Assembly (NCBI GenBank): GCA_033439265.1
Contig: JAVTVX010000002.1
Coordinates: 8,530,174-8,594,173, forward strand
Direction: 5' to 3'
Source of the DNA: Dillenia suffruticosa
Lineage: Eukaryota; Streptophyta; Magnoliopsida; Dilleniales; Dilleniaceae
DNA: 64,000 nt
Under the pieces are notes generated by a model. The model saw nothing but the letters and a program-made list of their open reading frames with translations. It made no database searches and had not been told where the DNA came from. Made by a program: the position numbers and the translations under genes. Positions 22,825 to 35,529 of the stretch are shown in pieces (position 1 is the first letter of the stretch; every line of letters begins with the position of its first letter).

Positions 22825-22837
22825 GGATCTGATACAA
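22825..22837 (-). promoter_or_regulatory. G2 primer-binding site, degraded
   Basis: Minus strand TTGTATCAGATCC, one base off the plant TGGTATCAGATCC type, followed on the minus strand by the gag leader. Confidence 0.6.
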
Positions 22838-22841
22838 ACTA

Positions 22842-25476
22842 TGACAACCAGCTATTCAGATGTCACAAATTCTGACAAAAGGAAAAAAACATGAAAAAAC
22901 GAAAGCAACCAGCACGATTAAAATATGACGTCTAACTCGCGCTAGTCACACTCCTCGTAAGTAATAATATGGAAGGACATTTATATTAAAAAAATAATTT
23001 ACTTATTATTTTCAAATAAAATAACGATAAAATCTCTCATATTTAGTGACTATTTAGCTACTTGGGGTTAGTATAAAACTGGATAAAACACATAGATACC
23101 TCTAATATTAAACAAACAGGTATTAATGACTCTCCCGACCATCCAAATCCATACCACGATACATAATTATAATATAAACAAAATTATACATATAAGACTC
23201 TTCTAGCCCTCCGACTATTCATTCATATATAACAGATATGCTGTACAAAACCAAAAGAAATACAAGAACAATATAACTTAACAATACAAATAGGTCAAAA
23301 AAGAGTAGGGAATGAAATCTCTTGATTCAAAGTTCTCTACCTTGCGATTCCCTCTCATCTCCTTGATCCCCTGAAAACAAACAGGTATTAATGGCTCTCC
23401 TGACCATTCAAATATATATCACGGTTTATAATTACAATATAAACAAAACTATACATATAAAACTCCTCTAAGCCTCCAACTATTCATTTATATATAATAG
23501 AGATTCTGTACAAAACCAAAAGAAATGCAGAACAACATACCTTAACAATACAAATAGGTCGGAAAAAAGAAGGGAATGAAATTTCCTGATTTAAAGTTCT
23601 CTACCCTACGATTCCCTCTCATCTCCCTAATTACATAAGGACATCGAGGTTAACATAAACTGAAAAAGTACACGGGAACTAATAACATGCATAATAAATA
23701 ATCAGGTATAGGAAGTTCAATATCAATATGCGAATAACGTAACATCAAATAGTATATAAGAGATACACATTATCTCAAACAATCCTAAAAAAATAAGTGC
23801 AATTACTACCATAAATTCTTTATGTTTCTCTATCTTTGCTATTCTAATTTGAAGTTGTTGTTTAAGGAAATGAATAGAATATTAAACCAAGTTAGTGTAT
23901 GAGAGTCTAGAAAAGTAAACAAAAATTTGGTATTTTTAAATGAAATTTAGGTCTTTTTAGGTTAGATACATCAAATACTTTACCTGTTTCTAATTCTACC
24001 CTCATAGGGAGAAGAGATACATCCATAGTTTCTCAAATTTCGCTCGCAAGCTTTATAAAGCTTTCAAAACTTCATATACCAACTGTACTCCTTAAATTTC
24101 ACCCACAGATTTCACAAAACATTCAGGAAAATCGTCATAGTATTACTTTATCTTCATATTACTTTATGTTCACATGAGTAATGATCACAAAAATCCTAAT
24201 TTATCACAAGGATTATATAGAATTTATAACCAAATATCATAAATATACATATAGTCAACCAACTCATAACACTCTAATTAGTTATTTTAGCACAAATAAG
24301 TTTTGATAAAACCGTCATATCTTGGGCTGCAATGTTTGGATCGAGATGAATCCAGTTGTCACACAACATTAAGACTTAAGGTTACAATTTTTATATTAAT
24401 AGCATGTTTCAATTCCAATTATACAGATAAATCCACATAAAACAATGTTAAAACCCAAAATTCACAATACAATTTACGCAGTTATAGAAAAACTAACATA
24501 ACTTCTTCTGCACATATCAGATTAAGATGATTCTGATGACCATTTAAAGATAAGACATAGAGCTACAATGTTTATGTTCGGAAGAAAACTCCACTCAATT
24601 TGCAGTTGTACAGAAAAGGATATTAAATAAATAACAGAGTATGGTCATACTGTCCAGAATATTAAATTTAGGTTTGTTTCCATATTTTGATATTCCAAAG
24701 TGAGATTTTTCTTTTCTTTTTCATTCCATCCTTATTTAAATATTACAAACAATCTGAAAACACGCTAAACATGGCTTTTAAGTATCAAAGAAACAATACA
24801 AGTATGGTATTTGTATCAAACTTGTAATTTTTCTTTTGAATTTTCTTCCTTTCCTCTTCAAACTTTCTTTAGATTTCTAGCTTGTTTTTTGTGTTTCCTA
24901 CAGCTCTTTTTGCTTCCCAAAGATAAGAGTTAACATATATATATATATGATGGTGGTTTATTTCAAGCTTAAAGTATGATTTTCATGGAGGTTTGGATGG
25001 GTTTTTGAGAGAAGAAGATGAAATCTGAAAATAGAAATTTTAGGAAGATGAATGTTGTATATCCCTCTCTCTCTACCTAAATGGAATGTGGGGCCCCAAG
25101 TATGGTGAGATGTCAAAGGTAAGGGTGCCATGCAGTGGATGATGATGTGCCTTGGTGTTTTCAATTTATTTTTATTTTATTATTTTTTTTCTTTTTTTTT
25201 CTTTTTCTTTTATGAGTCTCACACTAAACCCTAATTCGGTTCTCTTATTGTCTTATTCCGATCATTTTCATTCACCAATATATTCTATAGTTTATACTAA
25301 TTTTAATATACTCGACGTCTACTTAAAATCATAAACAAAAAAATCGAAATATACATCACAAATAAAAAGGAAATCAAAAAATTTTATTAGAGTGTGATGC
25401 GAAAATTTTAAGTATGTTCAATAAAATACAAATGCAAATGTATGTTTTCATGATTTTCTTGAAATGGGATCTTTCA
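22842..25476 (-). repeat. G2 right (5') LTR
   Basis: Starts on the plus strand with TGACAACC next to the PBS and ends GGGATCTTTCA. It carries a tandem duplication (23113-23640) that is absent from the left LTR as far as the latter extends. Confidence 0.75.
23113..23640. repeat. Tandem duplication, about 265-bp unit, in G2 right LTR
   Basis: CAAACAGGTATTAATG starts both copies (23113 and 23378). Both contain ACAAAACCAAAAGAAAT, ATACAAATAGGTC and GATTCCCTCTCATCTCC. The copies differ at scattered positions, so the duplication is not recent. Confidence 0.85.
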
Positions 25477-25909
25477 TTAACTTTCGAATTTTGTTTTTGG
25501 GGAGTCGACAATTAATTATACCTAGTTGACTATTAGACTTTTTCTACAGATGATTAGTCGACTAATGTTTAAACTTAGTCGATTGTGTTTTCTTCAAATA
25601 TATTTTATTAGTCTAAGTCCAAATATGGTTAGTCAACTATTCTTATGTATTAGTTTTTTATTGTATCATTTAGTCTAAGGTTTGACAATCTTAGTTGACT
25701 AGCATGTGTTGGCATTCATTATATGTATTATGTGCAGACCAAAATTTATTATGTGTTGAATAGATTCCTTACATAGTCAAAGGATCTAAAGATTTAGTTA
25801 ACCAGTGTATCTTGTGGTTTATGGAGAGCAAACTATACTTAGTTGCATGTCAACTAACTCAATTTATTTATTCAAATGAGACAAAACTTTAGTCGACTAA
25901 TTTGTGTAT
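25477..25909. other. Relic with dispersed TAGTCGACTA-like motifs
   Basis: No coding. It contains many variants of TTAGTCGACTAA, AGTTGACTA and GTTAGTCAACTA spaced by tens of bases. The style matches the motif arrays of copia element C1 but with a different core, suggesting an LTR or 3' region of a related copia element into which C1 inserted. Confidence 0.4.
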
Positions 25910-27537
25910 TGTTGGCACTAAATATAATAACTTAGAGGAGGTGAATAGATTATTTACAGATTTTGATTAATTACAGTGATTTAAAACTTGATTTACACAA
26001 ATAAATAGAGAAAAAGCAAATAGAGATTGACACATATAGTTTATTGTGGTTCCATCTTCTTGATGTACGTTCACTCCTAGACTTTACCTGGATTTTCAAA
26101 TCCACTATTCTATTCAAGAATTACAAATTAGCTTTCAGTGGTACTAGTGAACCATACAAGTATTTTCCTTAATACTTCAACTTGATTTTTTCATAGGATC
26201 AATCAAAAACATAATCTAATACCTCTCTTTATCTCTTTTGCACAAATTTAGAATGTCACAATTCTGATTTTACACAACAAGTAAAGAGAAAGTAAAAGGC
26301 AAAATGAAGCTTTTAATTTTCAGGTTGCTCATTACAATGCAGATTCAAAATAAAGAGCAATGCTTGTGAATAATGTGCTGAGATTTATTTCAGATTTTTC
26401 GCAATTCTTATGCTTTTTGTTCTTCAATTGATTTATAGTTCAAGAGATAGGGTTTAGCTGTTGGACACCGTTGAATGCATTTCAGAGGTTGGTGAGGTAG
26501 GTAAACAGTACATTTAATTCGAACTAGCTTTTCTGAACAAATGGACGATAGACACAGCAGGTCGATTTATCGTGACTATAAGCAAACTTGTTTTGACAAT
26601 TTGAATTTCTGGGGTTGTCTTGATGAGTACTTGAGTCTACTTATTAAAGATTCAAATGAAAGAGATAAGGGGACTTATATATACTATTAGTAGGCTTGTC
26701 AAATTCTAGGTCTTCTTGTCCTTTAGTCAAATCGCCATAACATGATTATAAGAGGACTTGTTTAGCCTTGGGTTGTCCTTTCGGGGTTGGCTTGACAACT
26801 GTACAAGCCATGAGTGGCCTTGTCAAGTCATAAGCCTTCTTATACAAATAATGAGTCGCCTCAACATTGATTTTCATTATACAAGGCGACTTACATTCAT
26901 GGGTAAGATGACTAATAAACTAAAAACTTTGGTTAAGTCGTCTTGTGTTTATAGTTGGGTTGCCTCATTTGTTGTGCAGACTATTCTTTCTGAGGCATGA
27001 ATAAGCCAGGTCGTCTTATGCATGACCTTGAGTCATCTTATAAGTATGTAGACTATTACTTCTATGACATGTCTTCCTTAGGTCATCTTGTCCATTTTAT
27101 GGAGGCGACTTGTGCTTTTGTTTTTCTATTCAGGTCGCCTTATGTTTATATTTGGATCGTCCTATGAGTGATTAGGTCGTCCTGTCTCAAATGCCAGGTC
27201 GCCTTAGGTTTTGTGAAGACATATTATTTTGAGGCTTGACTTCCTTAGGTCGTCTTATGCTAATCGTCAGGTTGTCTTAGGTACTCTGCAGACTTAGACT
27301 TCTGAGACTTGATTATCTCAGGCCATCTTATGTCAACTCAAGTCGTCTTGTCAATTTTTACTTATTCAAATTTCTATAAATCATGCTCATAGGTCGTCTT
27401 ATGCATATGAGTAAGACAACTTGGTCATCTAGAACCAATTTTTAGCAATTATAACTAATATGTTTCTAATTTAAATTAATTACCTAAAATCAACTTTTAT
27501 TATTTCTAATCATCATCAAAACTTATTTTGATCAACA
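25910..27537 (-). repeat. C1 3' LTR
   Basis: Plus strand starts TGTTGGCAC and ends GATCAACA (minus strand TGTTGATC to GTGCCAACA, giving TGTTG/CAACA termini). A polypurine tract adjoins it at 27541. The AACTTAGAGGAGGTGAATAG and TTATTGTGGTTCC blocks near 25930 and 26040 are familiar from SIRE-type LTRs. About 26690-27420 is filled with dispersed GGTCGTCTTATG-like motifs. No partner LTR is in the window, so the boundaries rest on termini and PPT only. Confidence 0.6.
26690..27420. repeat. Dispersed GTCGTCTTATG/AAGGCGACTT motif array in C1 LTR
   Basis: Roughly fifteen copies of a 10-14-bp motif (AGGTCGTCTTATG, GGTCGCCTTAGG, AAGGCGACTTAC), irregularly spaced at about 30-60 bp, mostly in one orientation with some inverse. 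The same motif recurs at 37130-37700. Confidence 0.75.
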
Positions 27538-27540
27538 ATC

Positions 27541-27553
27541 TCCCCAGCTTTGA
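27541..27553 (-). promoter_or_regulatory. C1 polypurine tract at 3' LTR
   Basis: Minus strand CAAAGCTGGGGAGA directly precedes the LTR start TTGTTGATCA, preceded by GTCATCAT, the usual arrangement in copia elements. Confidence 0.6.
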
Positions 27554-27788
27554 TGATGACAAAACCCAATTTGAAATAATTGATAAAATTATCTGAAAAG
27601 TCTCAATTTGCTTCACCTTAACCAATGTCATATCAATTCAAGTTTTGAAATGATTATGATTAATGTTAAGTTTTACTTTCTCTTAGAGATATGCATCATA
27701 TGCTATATATACTTAATTTTATGATGTGTATCATTGATATCCTATTGCTCTCCCCTTTTTTCTTTTGAATGCAATTACCACTTTTACT

Positions 27789-27793
27789 TATAT
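27789..27793. repeat. Target duplication of solo LTR S1, left
   Basis: TATAT; the right copy at 30827-30831 is TATAC (4 of 5 identical). Confidence 0.6.
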
Positions 27794-30700
27794 TGTCACG
27801 CCTCGACCTGCCCCCGTGCCGAGCATGTGATAACCGCCGTGGCACCTTGATACACGAGCACAATGTGTTGCATATCGAGACACCGTAAGGCTAATAAAAA
27901 CATTCAATCTAATGTATCACAGACCAAATCAATTCCCAAGTCATCACAATGTGTCTCAATGTATCAATATATCAAATCAAATGAGAGTTATCATTTTCAT
28001 AAGTCAACATAAGTATAATACAGTCATCCTAGGTATATAAATACAATGGTCAACTAAATACTCCAAATATAACAATAACCTCAAATGATTACCGCGGAAC
28101 AGCAAGTAACCGTACCCAAGCCCAGTGTCTTCGAAATGCCCAACGAAATTAAAGCTCTACTAGCCCTCAGTTCAAGACTAAACCTGTAAGATGGGAAAAT
28201 GAGGGGTGAGTATTTAAAGGGGGATGGTACTCAACAAGTGAGGGGATTGATATCGTACTATTAATATCAGTGTGAACTTGGAGTGTCAAAACATAAGGTA
28301 ATAATATCCACAGTGTGCAAACCGATCATATCATTTCAAAACCATATATCATAGGCACACATCAGAAATCAAGATATGCATCCGATATTTACATCAATGT
28401 CATAGAGTCAACCAATGAAATATTCCTGACAAGGGTCTACCTCAACCAATAACGAGCGCATTAGGGGTTTTCACAATACATGTATGTAAAAACAATAGCT
28501 CTTTATCCCAATGTTGGCCACAGGCTAATCCAACAAGCCCGCAAATATCACAAATACAATCATCAACATAGATCCGACATTTGGGGGATAGCTCTGGCCA
28601 AAGCGTATCCGGGTACAATGAGTGCCTCTGCCAAATGTCCTTCGTAGTTACGGAACATTGCTATACAGCGGGGAAATGGGAGGCACCGAGCCCAAAGCAT
28701 GGAATCATCACAGGGCATCCAACCCAATCACATGTTCAAATTCAGGTTATATGAAATCGTGTGCTAATAGATATGAAAATCATATAAATACGACATATTA
28801 TGAAAAAGTGGCACAATATCATTTGTGAAAGCGCATGGATGTATATCAAACAAGTCAAGTAATTGAGACACTCCAATGGTTACAAAAATATGTGTAAAGC
28901 ATATATGAAAATCCGAAAACTCAGTTTATCACACATTTGAAATCGTACTATAAAAAACATTTAAAATAGGATTTTTCAATCAGTAGTAGACGTCAAAATC
29001 CCACTCACAGTTTGGGGGAGGGTAACGCATTACCACGAATCATAAATCAAGTGCTCTTCTCGTTCAAATCAAATAACTCTTATGAAGAAAATCAGTCCGC
29101 AGATTTTCAAACCTGCGCAGTCATGGGAAATAAGCTATACTTTTTGCACAAAACTCCATTCCAAGCGAAATTGTGACATGGTATAGGTAATTTCATGACC
29201 TATAACTTTCATTTTATACACTTTCTCAAATTCACATCACAGAATTTCTAGAAATCCTCACTTTGTTTCAATCGCATTTCAATTTCAGCTTCTGTCCAAT
29301 TTTTGTGCAGAAACTATAACTTTTATTCTACTTATCAAAACATAATAAACTTTTAACATGTCATTCCCAAGACATAGATCTACAATTTTTGGGTTTTGAG
29401 TTTCACTCAATTATGCCGATAAAGGGGTTGAAATAAATCATGATCAGAATAGGCAGTGTTTAGTTGGAAACAAACTTTCTGCCAACACACCTTTAGGAAA
29501 AAAATTATACCTTTTGATTCCCTCATGCTTTTTGGCTGAAATTTTAATATGTCGTAAGCAAGAAAGATAGCTACAACTTTTATGTTTTACATTTCTCCAA
29601 AATAGAGTTGGAAATGGTTCGTTTGTACACACTGATTTTATAGTTCGAAACAGAACAACTTTCTATCATACTTCAGGAAAAATGTCATAACTTTTGGCAT
29701 AGATATCTGATTAAGGTGGTTCTTATCTCGTTGGAAAAATAAGATTTTGATCTATAATTTACTTAACTAGAGCATTTTCAAATTCTGATTGTAAGATATC
29801 TTAAAATAAAGGTGAATTCATGAACATAAATAAAATCTAAAGCAAGACAGAACAGAAAATTTACCTCAATTTCTTTGCCTTCCAAAACTCAAGCAAGCTT
29901 TCCACTTAGTCCCAGCCTTTGGTCACCCTATTTACACCAAGTTAAGAGTCTCCCTTTGGGTTCAAAACAAAAATATAGTATTCTAGGATGCAAAAGAAGG
30001 CCTTACCTTGTTTTCAAATGTGTCTAGAGATTTGAAGAAATTTTTCCAACACAATCTTCTCCTCCTAGATTGGACTCACTCATTTTCACTCTTGGCTCTT
30101 GAAGAAATGAAGAAAGCTTCACATTTTTCTTTTTTCTTCCTCTTACTTACGTCCACTTCATGGTGCAACAAATGAAAGGGTTGAAATCTTTTAATTTTTA
30201 CAAACACACTTCATTCCCCAAAAGTCAAGATTTGTATATCATCAACATACCTCAATAAATGCTTGCTTTTTCATTCCATACCACATCATGCTTTTACATT
30301 AAGTGCTTGTCCAATTTGTTGTCTACCATCTTATTGCATTGAAGTCCCTATCTTTTGAGAAATTGCTTCTAGATTCTTGTTAATTACAATTTGGTCCCTG
30401 GACTTATAAAAATTATAAATTGACCCCAAAAATTCTCAAAATTACACACTAGGCCCCAAATCACATATTAGACCCAATGGGACCAATTTTGAAATTTAAT
30501 ATGGTCGTCTTGACCCTATTTGTCAAAATCAATCTGAATTAGGGTTTACGAACCAAATTTCTGGACTTTTGCCATTTTAACCCTAAAAATAATTATTTAT
30601 CAAATTTAAAAATGTTCTCACTATCAAAATCACATCTTATCATCATAAAACCATTTGTGGACCATTTCAAAATTATTCACTCATGCCTAAAAATTGGAGA

Positions 30701-30826
30701 AAAAATTTTCTGGGGGAATTTTATCAGAAAAATTTTTGAGTGAAATTTATAAACAGATTTATGAAAAATCATCAGATATAAAGATAAAATAGGATACATG
30801 AGTATACACCAAGAGTCGGTGTTACA
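27794..30826 (-). mobile_element. Solo LTR S1 of the TGTCACGCC gypsy family
   Basis: The plus strand runs from TGTCACGCCTCG to GTCGGTGTTACA with a 5-bp flanking duplication (TATAT/TATAC) and no internal region. Element sense is minus by comparison with G3. Length is 3033 bp. Family landmarks: GGGGTGAGTAT (28203), CAACAAGTGAGGGGATTGAT (28233), ACAAGGGTCTACCTCAACC (28429). On the minus strand a leader near 30120-30010 ends in ACAAGGTAAGG, a splice-donor-like site. It lies in the C1 3' region. Solo LTRs arise by LTR-LTR recombination. Confidence 0.85.
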
Positions 30827-30972
30827 TATACAATCATCCTCTATTGTTACATTATTGAGAAACATATTCTATATTTACTCAATGTTATGTCATAACACAA
30901 TTATGTACTTCATACAACTATGATATATGTAACATTAATAAATATAAATACCAATGTTATGTTATGTCATTC
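30827..30972. other. C1 3' region fragment between two solo LTRs
   Basis: 146 bp of AT-rich noncoding sequence, the piece of C1 separating S1 from S2. Nothing else was seen. Confidence 0.5.
30968..30972. repeat. Target duplication of solo LTR S2, left
   Basis: CATTC, identical to 35347-35351. Confidence 0.85.
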
Positions 30973-33900
30973 TGTAACACCGACACTCGGTGCACTATAT
31001 ATTGTACTTCTCATTATTTTGTATATAATATATTTTCATTTTCATATAGAGAAAAGTCACTCAGAACTTTTTTCCGATTTAAAATGCTCTTGAAAATTTT
31101 TTGCGAGATTGCCGAAAGCTAAAATATTTCCCTCTGAGTCATTTTAAAATTTACGAGTGCAATTTCTACCTCGATGAAATTTCGTATGCTAAAGCAACTT
31201 AAAAGGTTAAGGAAACTTGAATTCGGACAATTCTCAATCGTTTGTGAAGAAATGCCCGATACTCAATCGACGGAGGCGAAAATTTGTCTTCACTGAGCCA
31301 AACTTAATTCTACCCATCCAAAACTACTAAAATTCTGCTAGGAAGCCTAAATTTGGCTAAATTAACATTTCATCAAGTTAAAATGAAATTTTGGAAAATT
31401 TGCCAAAATTCGCATGGAATGAAGGGAAATTTATCCTACCATGCCAAAATGAAAACCACACGTGCAAATTTGATGCCATGAGAAATATACTTGCTATATT
31501 CACTTTAAAAGTGAAGGATCAAGGAGTGAAAGTGAAATTTAAGTCGTAGCACAAAAACGCTCGATGATCTAAAATTTTCGCCTGAGAAACCCTAACATTT
31601 GGCAGAATTGAAATTTGTCCAAGCAAACGGTCTCGTTTATACCCCAAGACCTATATTTTTGAAATCTATGCATAAAACGGAGTCCGTAGTGTGATTTCAC
31701 GTATTTCGAGGTCGAGGTCGAGGTCGAGGTCAAATTTTGATCGATTGAGGATTTCGTTCATTTCGAGGGACGTTTGGACTATCAAACGACCTCAGATTTA
31801 TGCGAGACCAACTCTATTTGATTCAATGTGAAAAACTAAACCAAATGGGTAAATTTAAATTTCTCAGATTTCGGGTCAAATATTGACCCCACAGTGCATG
31901 ACGTGAAAATCGAAATAGGAATTTTTAGGCAAAACTAAGAAGGATCTTTTATGTAATTTAGAAAAAGGGGTTGGAGATAATTAATGGCCATGGGAAGTGT
32001 GCCAATGAGGTGGAAGGCTAGGATTCATTTGAAAAGTCAAAGGAACAATGAGAGCCTTAGATTGGAATTGGTAGTTGGACCTGGTTACACCTAGAGGAAG
32101 CCATGGTCAATCAATTGCAAACAAAAGCTAAAAGATTTTTCTCTTCATTCTTCAAAAGAAACATGAAGCTCTAAAGAAGCAAGAACTCACTTCTTCCTCC
32201 TCCAAGCCGTGGACTACCAAGGTGAAATCTCTACATCTTCCAATATACTACCCAATTTCTTTTACATAGATCATTTCTATACATCCTAAACCCCAACATA
32301 TCCAAAAATCAAGGCCAACGGAGAAGAATTTCTTGGTGAAGAACAAAGGGACAACCAAAAGTTCAAGAGGAGAGATCCAAGTTTTACTTCAAGCCCAGCT
32401 ATCCATCTACAGCCATGAGACCCTCCATACTCCATAGTATAACATATCTTAATTTGGGGTCAAAATGAGGAGGTTTGCTTAGGAAACGAGAAATTCTGAA
32501 ATCTAAACATTTTGAACTGGTTGTAGTTTTTTAGCTATAGCATTTTCTGCACAAGGACAAATTTAGTGAAAGTTTTACACATGAAACTAGACATTCAGAG
32601 CTTTAAAATGAGATATCAACCTTTGCATTCTGAGTAGAGATGGATTTTATATGATTTTTCAAAGTTAGGTGTTCTGCACTAATTCCCTATTCAGTTTTGC
32701 ATTTTGCCCTGATTTCGACAACAACACTTACCTAAGTTTTCAAGCCCTTTCCTGATAGATTCAGATCTTGTGCTAGTTGAAATAATTGTAGACCCATGTC
32801 TTAGCTTTCCAACGAGGCAAGGATCACCTCAATCTGACCCTTGTGTCAAACGTTACAGCCATTCTTCTAAAACTCATCAGAGGGTCCTCCATTTTCCAAC
32901 ACTAAAAATAGTAGCATTGCACGACCCCCTTCCAGCCCTTGTTTGCAAAACCTCAAAGATGAAAATTGTAGATCTCCCTCTTATCCACCTACTATGAAAA
33001 TTGTAGTCAATTTTCCCAAGGGAATCAAGAGTTATACAAAATCGCCCAAAACTGTACAGAAAAGATTCTGGTTCTCTACCAAAACTAAACAGAGATTTTG
33101 GTGGTCAATTTCAAACCCCTTCTAGGAATAATTGGAAGAAACCCAAAACATGAAAAATGTAAGTCTATGTGTCTTCTAGGTACTATAAAAAGTTTAGGTA
33201 ATTTGGAGTTGTGTATTAACGTTGTGATGGTTGTACTAAAAATTGGTTAGAACAGACTTCTAAAATATAATATGGGCAAAATGGTGCTATTTCAGCGACT
33301 TGCACTAGGAATCTGAGAAAGTGCCCAACTACGATGTTGTAGGTTTGTGTCCTAACTCTAGTCAAAAATCAGTGTCTTTGCATGAATGGATTGTGAGATA
33401 TGAGAAATTTGCTAAAATAAGATAGAATAGAAAGTGAGAGTTGGATTTGTTTGAAAATGTGAACTTTAAGAAATCTTCCATCGAGATTTTGGAGATAAGT
33501 TCAACATGAAAAGTAAGAGTTTTTATATGAGCCAACCATAGATATTGAAATTTCCTAATTCTGACCCCGGTTGAGAAACTTGTGATCAATTCCCTAAATG
33601 GCACAAGAATAGAACTTGAAAACCCTAGATTTGTCTATAACTAGGGTTGCATCACATTTACATTATTATATACGCATCATATGATCTCTTAAGTGACTCA
33701 TATTTTACATTATGTTTATAGAGTCTCGTTGGTGATATTGAGGGGAGCATATTTTTGTGTGTGCCTCGAGATTCATGTCGGAGTGGTGTACCCTCCCGCA
33801 TACTGTGAGTGGAATTTATTATATTATATGTCCGAAACACAATATCATGTTTTAAAATATTTTCTGATACAAGCATGATTTAATGAATATATAATGTGAA

Positions 33901-35346
33901 ATTGTGAATGAATTACGAAATGTTTTTTTTTTTGTGAATTCATGGAGTGTCCACAAATATGTTTTACGTGATTATATATGCATCCAAACGAGTTCTAAAA
34001 TGTGAAACCGTGCCATTGCATTTGATTTATACATGTTTTATGAAATCATTCTTGTGAAAATGATTGACATTGCTTGAGAAATGTGGCATGGTACGTGATT
34101 GATTTGATGATTATATTATATATGGCCCGAAAGCCCTAGCATGTGATGAATGATAACTTTGTGATGGGTAAATCATATTCCGTAGTTAGGAAGGATACAT
34201 GTATAGGGTGATCCATATTTATACCCGATACACTATGGAAAGTATCCTACATGATATCGGAAAATGGTAAATGTATTGTGATTCGACACAGTACTAATCA
34301 GGTTGAACCCATAAGGGGGAGGGCTATGGTGCGTCGTAGCCTAGCACCTGATGAGATCCATCACCAACATCAGAGTAGAGCACTTTTCTAACCTATTGCA
34401 TACAAAACCCCCGATGCGCCTGTCATTGGTCACGGTCGACCTTTGCCAGGACTAATTTTGGCATACTATATTCTTGCATGATTTGATGACATAGATGCAT
34501 ATATATTTGAAATGTATGTGAAAAAAATGATTTATGATAAATTGAGTATTATACATGATTTCTTACAATATATAGAATTATTGAGAACTTTGACATTTCA
34601 TTTTTCACCGACTCATTGAACACATGATATATACACTCTCACTCACTGGGTATCTTCCTTGATACTCACCCCTCATTTCTTATTATATACAGAGATAGCT
34701 ATAGTGGGCTATAGTGGGACGCGTTGAGACTTATCAGCCACGAGGCTTTTGGTTGGAGATCGAGGCCATTGATTTGGTACTCAATATGATATTGGGAATA
34801 ATTTACCAATGAAATTGTATAATTGTTTATTGGGATTGTAGATAAACCATTGTGTATAAAAATGGATGACTGTATGAAAATTTATGTACATCTTATTGAA
34901 ACTCTAAATTCTATTCTATTGTATTGAGGCATGAAATGTACTATTGTGTACATTTACTTTGGAAAACGTGTTCTAGAAGTGTCCTTTAGATTCATTCGGT
35001 CCATCTCTAAATCACAGGAGCGGTAACTAACAACTGTTTATAGCTTTGATGGGGGCATGGCAGTAGAGGTTTGTGGCTAAGACTGATAGTATTTCATGAT
35101 AGTCTTACGTTGTCCTGATTTGTATGAGGTGGATTGATTGGTATTATATAAATGTGATTGATTTGTTGTGAGACCGTGTTGGCCCATTTATATAAGTGGT
35201 TAGATGATCATTTGATATACAGATTGATTGGTATATGGGAGACCTTTAAAATATGGGGAGGTTCTACTCGATTTTTTTTTATATAGAATATAGCCGACAT
35301 CTAGGGCAACAGACAGCTGCTCACGATCCCGGTTCGGGGCATGACA
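30973..35346 (+). mobile_element. Solo LTR S2 (G3-like family), opposite orientation to S1
   Basis: Plus strand TGTAACACCGAC to GGCATGACA, with a perfect 5-bp target duplication CATTC on both sides (30968-30972 and 35347-35351). The length of 4374 bp is large for an LTR. No gag or pol was found inside. Read on the minus strand it starts TGTCATGCCCCGAACC, GATCGTGAGCAGC, and shares with the G3 right LTR both this start and a second LTR-like start about 265-330 bp in. The (CGAGGT)4 hexamer repeat at 31707-31731 lies within it. Confidence 0.88.
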
Positions 35347-35351
35347 CATTC
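35347..35351. repeat. Target duplication of solo LTR S2, right
   Basis: CATTC, identical to 30968-30972. Confidence 0.85.
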
Positions 35352-35379
35352 AACATAAATACCAGAACATATGTATTTT

Positions 35380-35402
35380 TCTCCCCCTTTTTGTTATCAG
35401 CA
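35380..35402 (-). promoter_or_regulatory. Second polypurine tract of C1, after the extra ORF
   Basis: Minus strand GATAACAAAAAGGGGGAGAA. Similar GAT-ACAAAAAGGGGGAGA strings are typical of the 3' region of SIRE-type copia elements. It lies between the extra ORF and the S2 insertion and could be an internal PPT. Confidence 0.5.
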
Positions 35403-35529
35403 AAATAAGTGCATATTATCATGGAAGATAATGTTAACATCAAAAGAAGGACACAATGTCTGTGAAGAAAGTGTCAGCGAAAGGAAGAGACTAGTCAAAC
35501 TAATATCAAACTAAAAATAGAGAAAAGAA

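Larger units (their letters stand above)
12286..25476 (-). mobile_element. Ty3/gypsy (chromovirus-type) retrotransposon G2, with nested hAT
   Basis: Minus-strand element: right (5') LTR 22842-25476, PBS 22825-22837, gag from 22700, protease near 21290, RT near 20300, RNase H near 19700, integrase 15135-15810, chromodomain-like tail to about 14515, polypurine tract 14492-14506, and left (3') LTR ending 14491. A hAT transposon splits the integrase at 15820. The left LTR is truncated at its outer end, so no target duplication can be scored. Confidence 0.85.

Noticed and set aside
31707..31731. CGAGGT hexamer repeat as a regulatory array
   Set aside because: Only four copies inside solo LTR S2; a trivial short tandem repeat.
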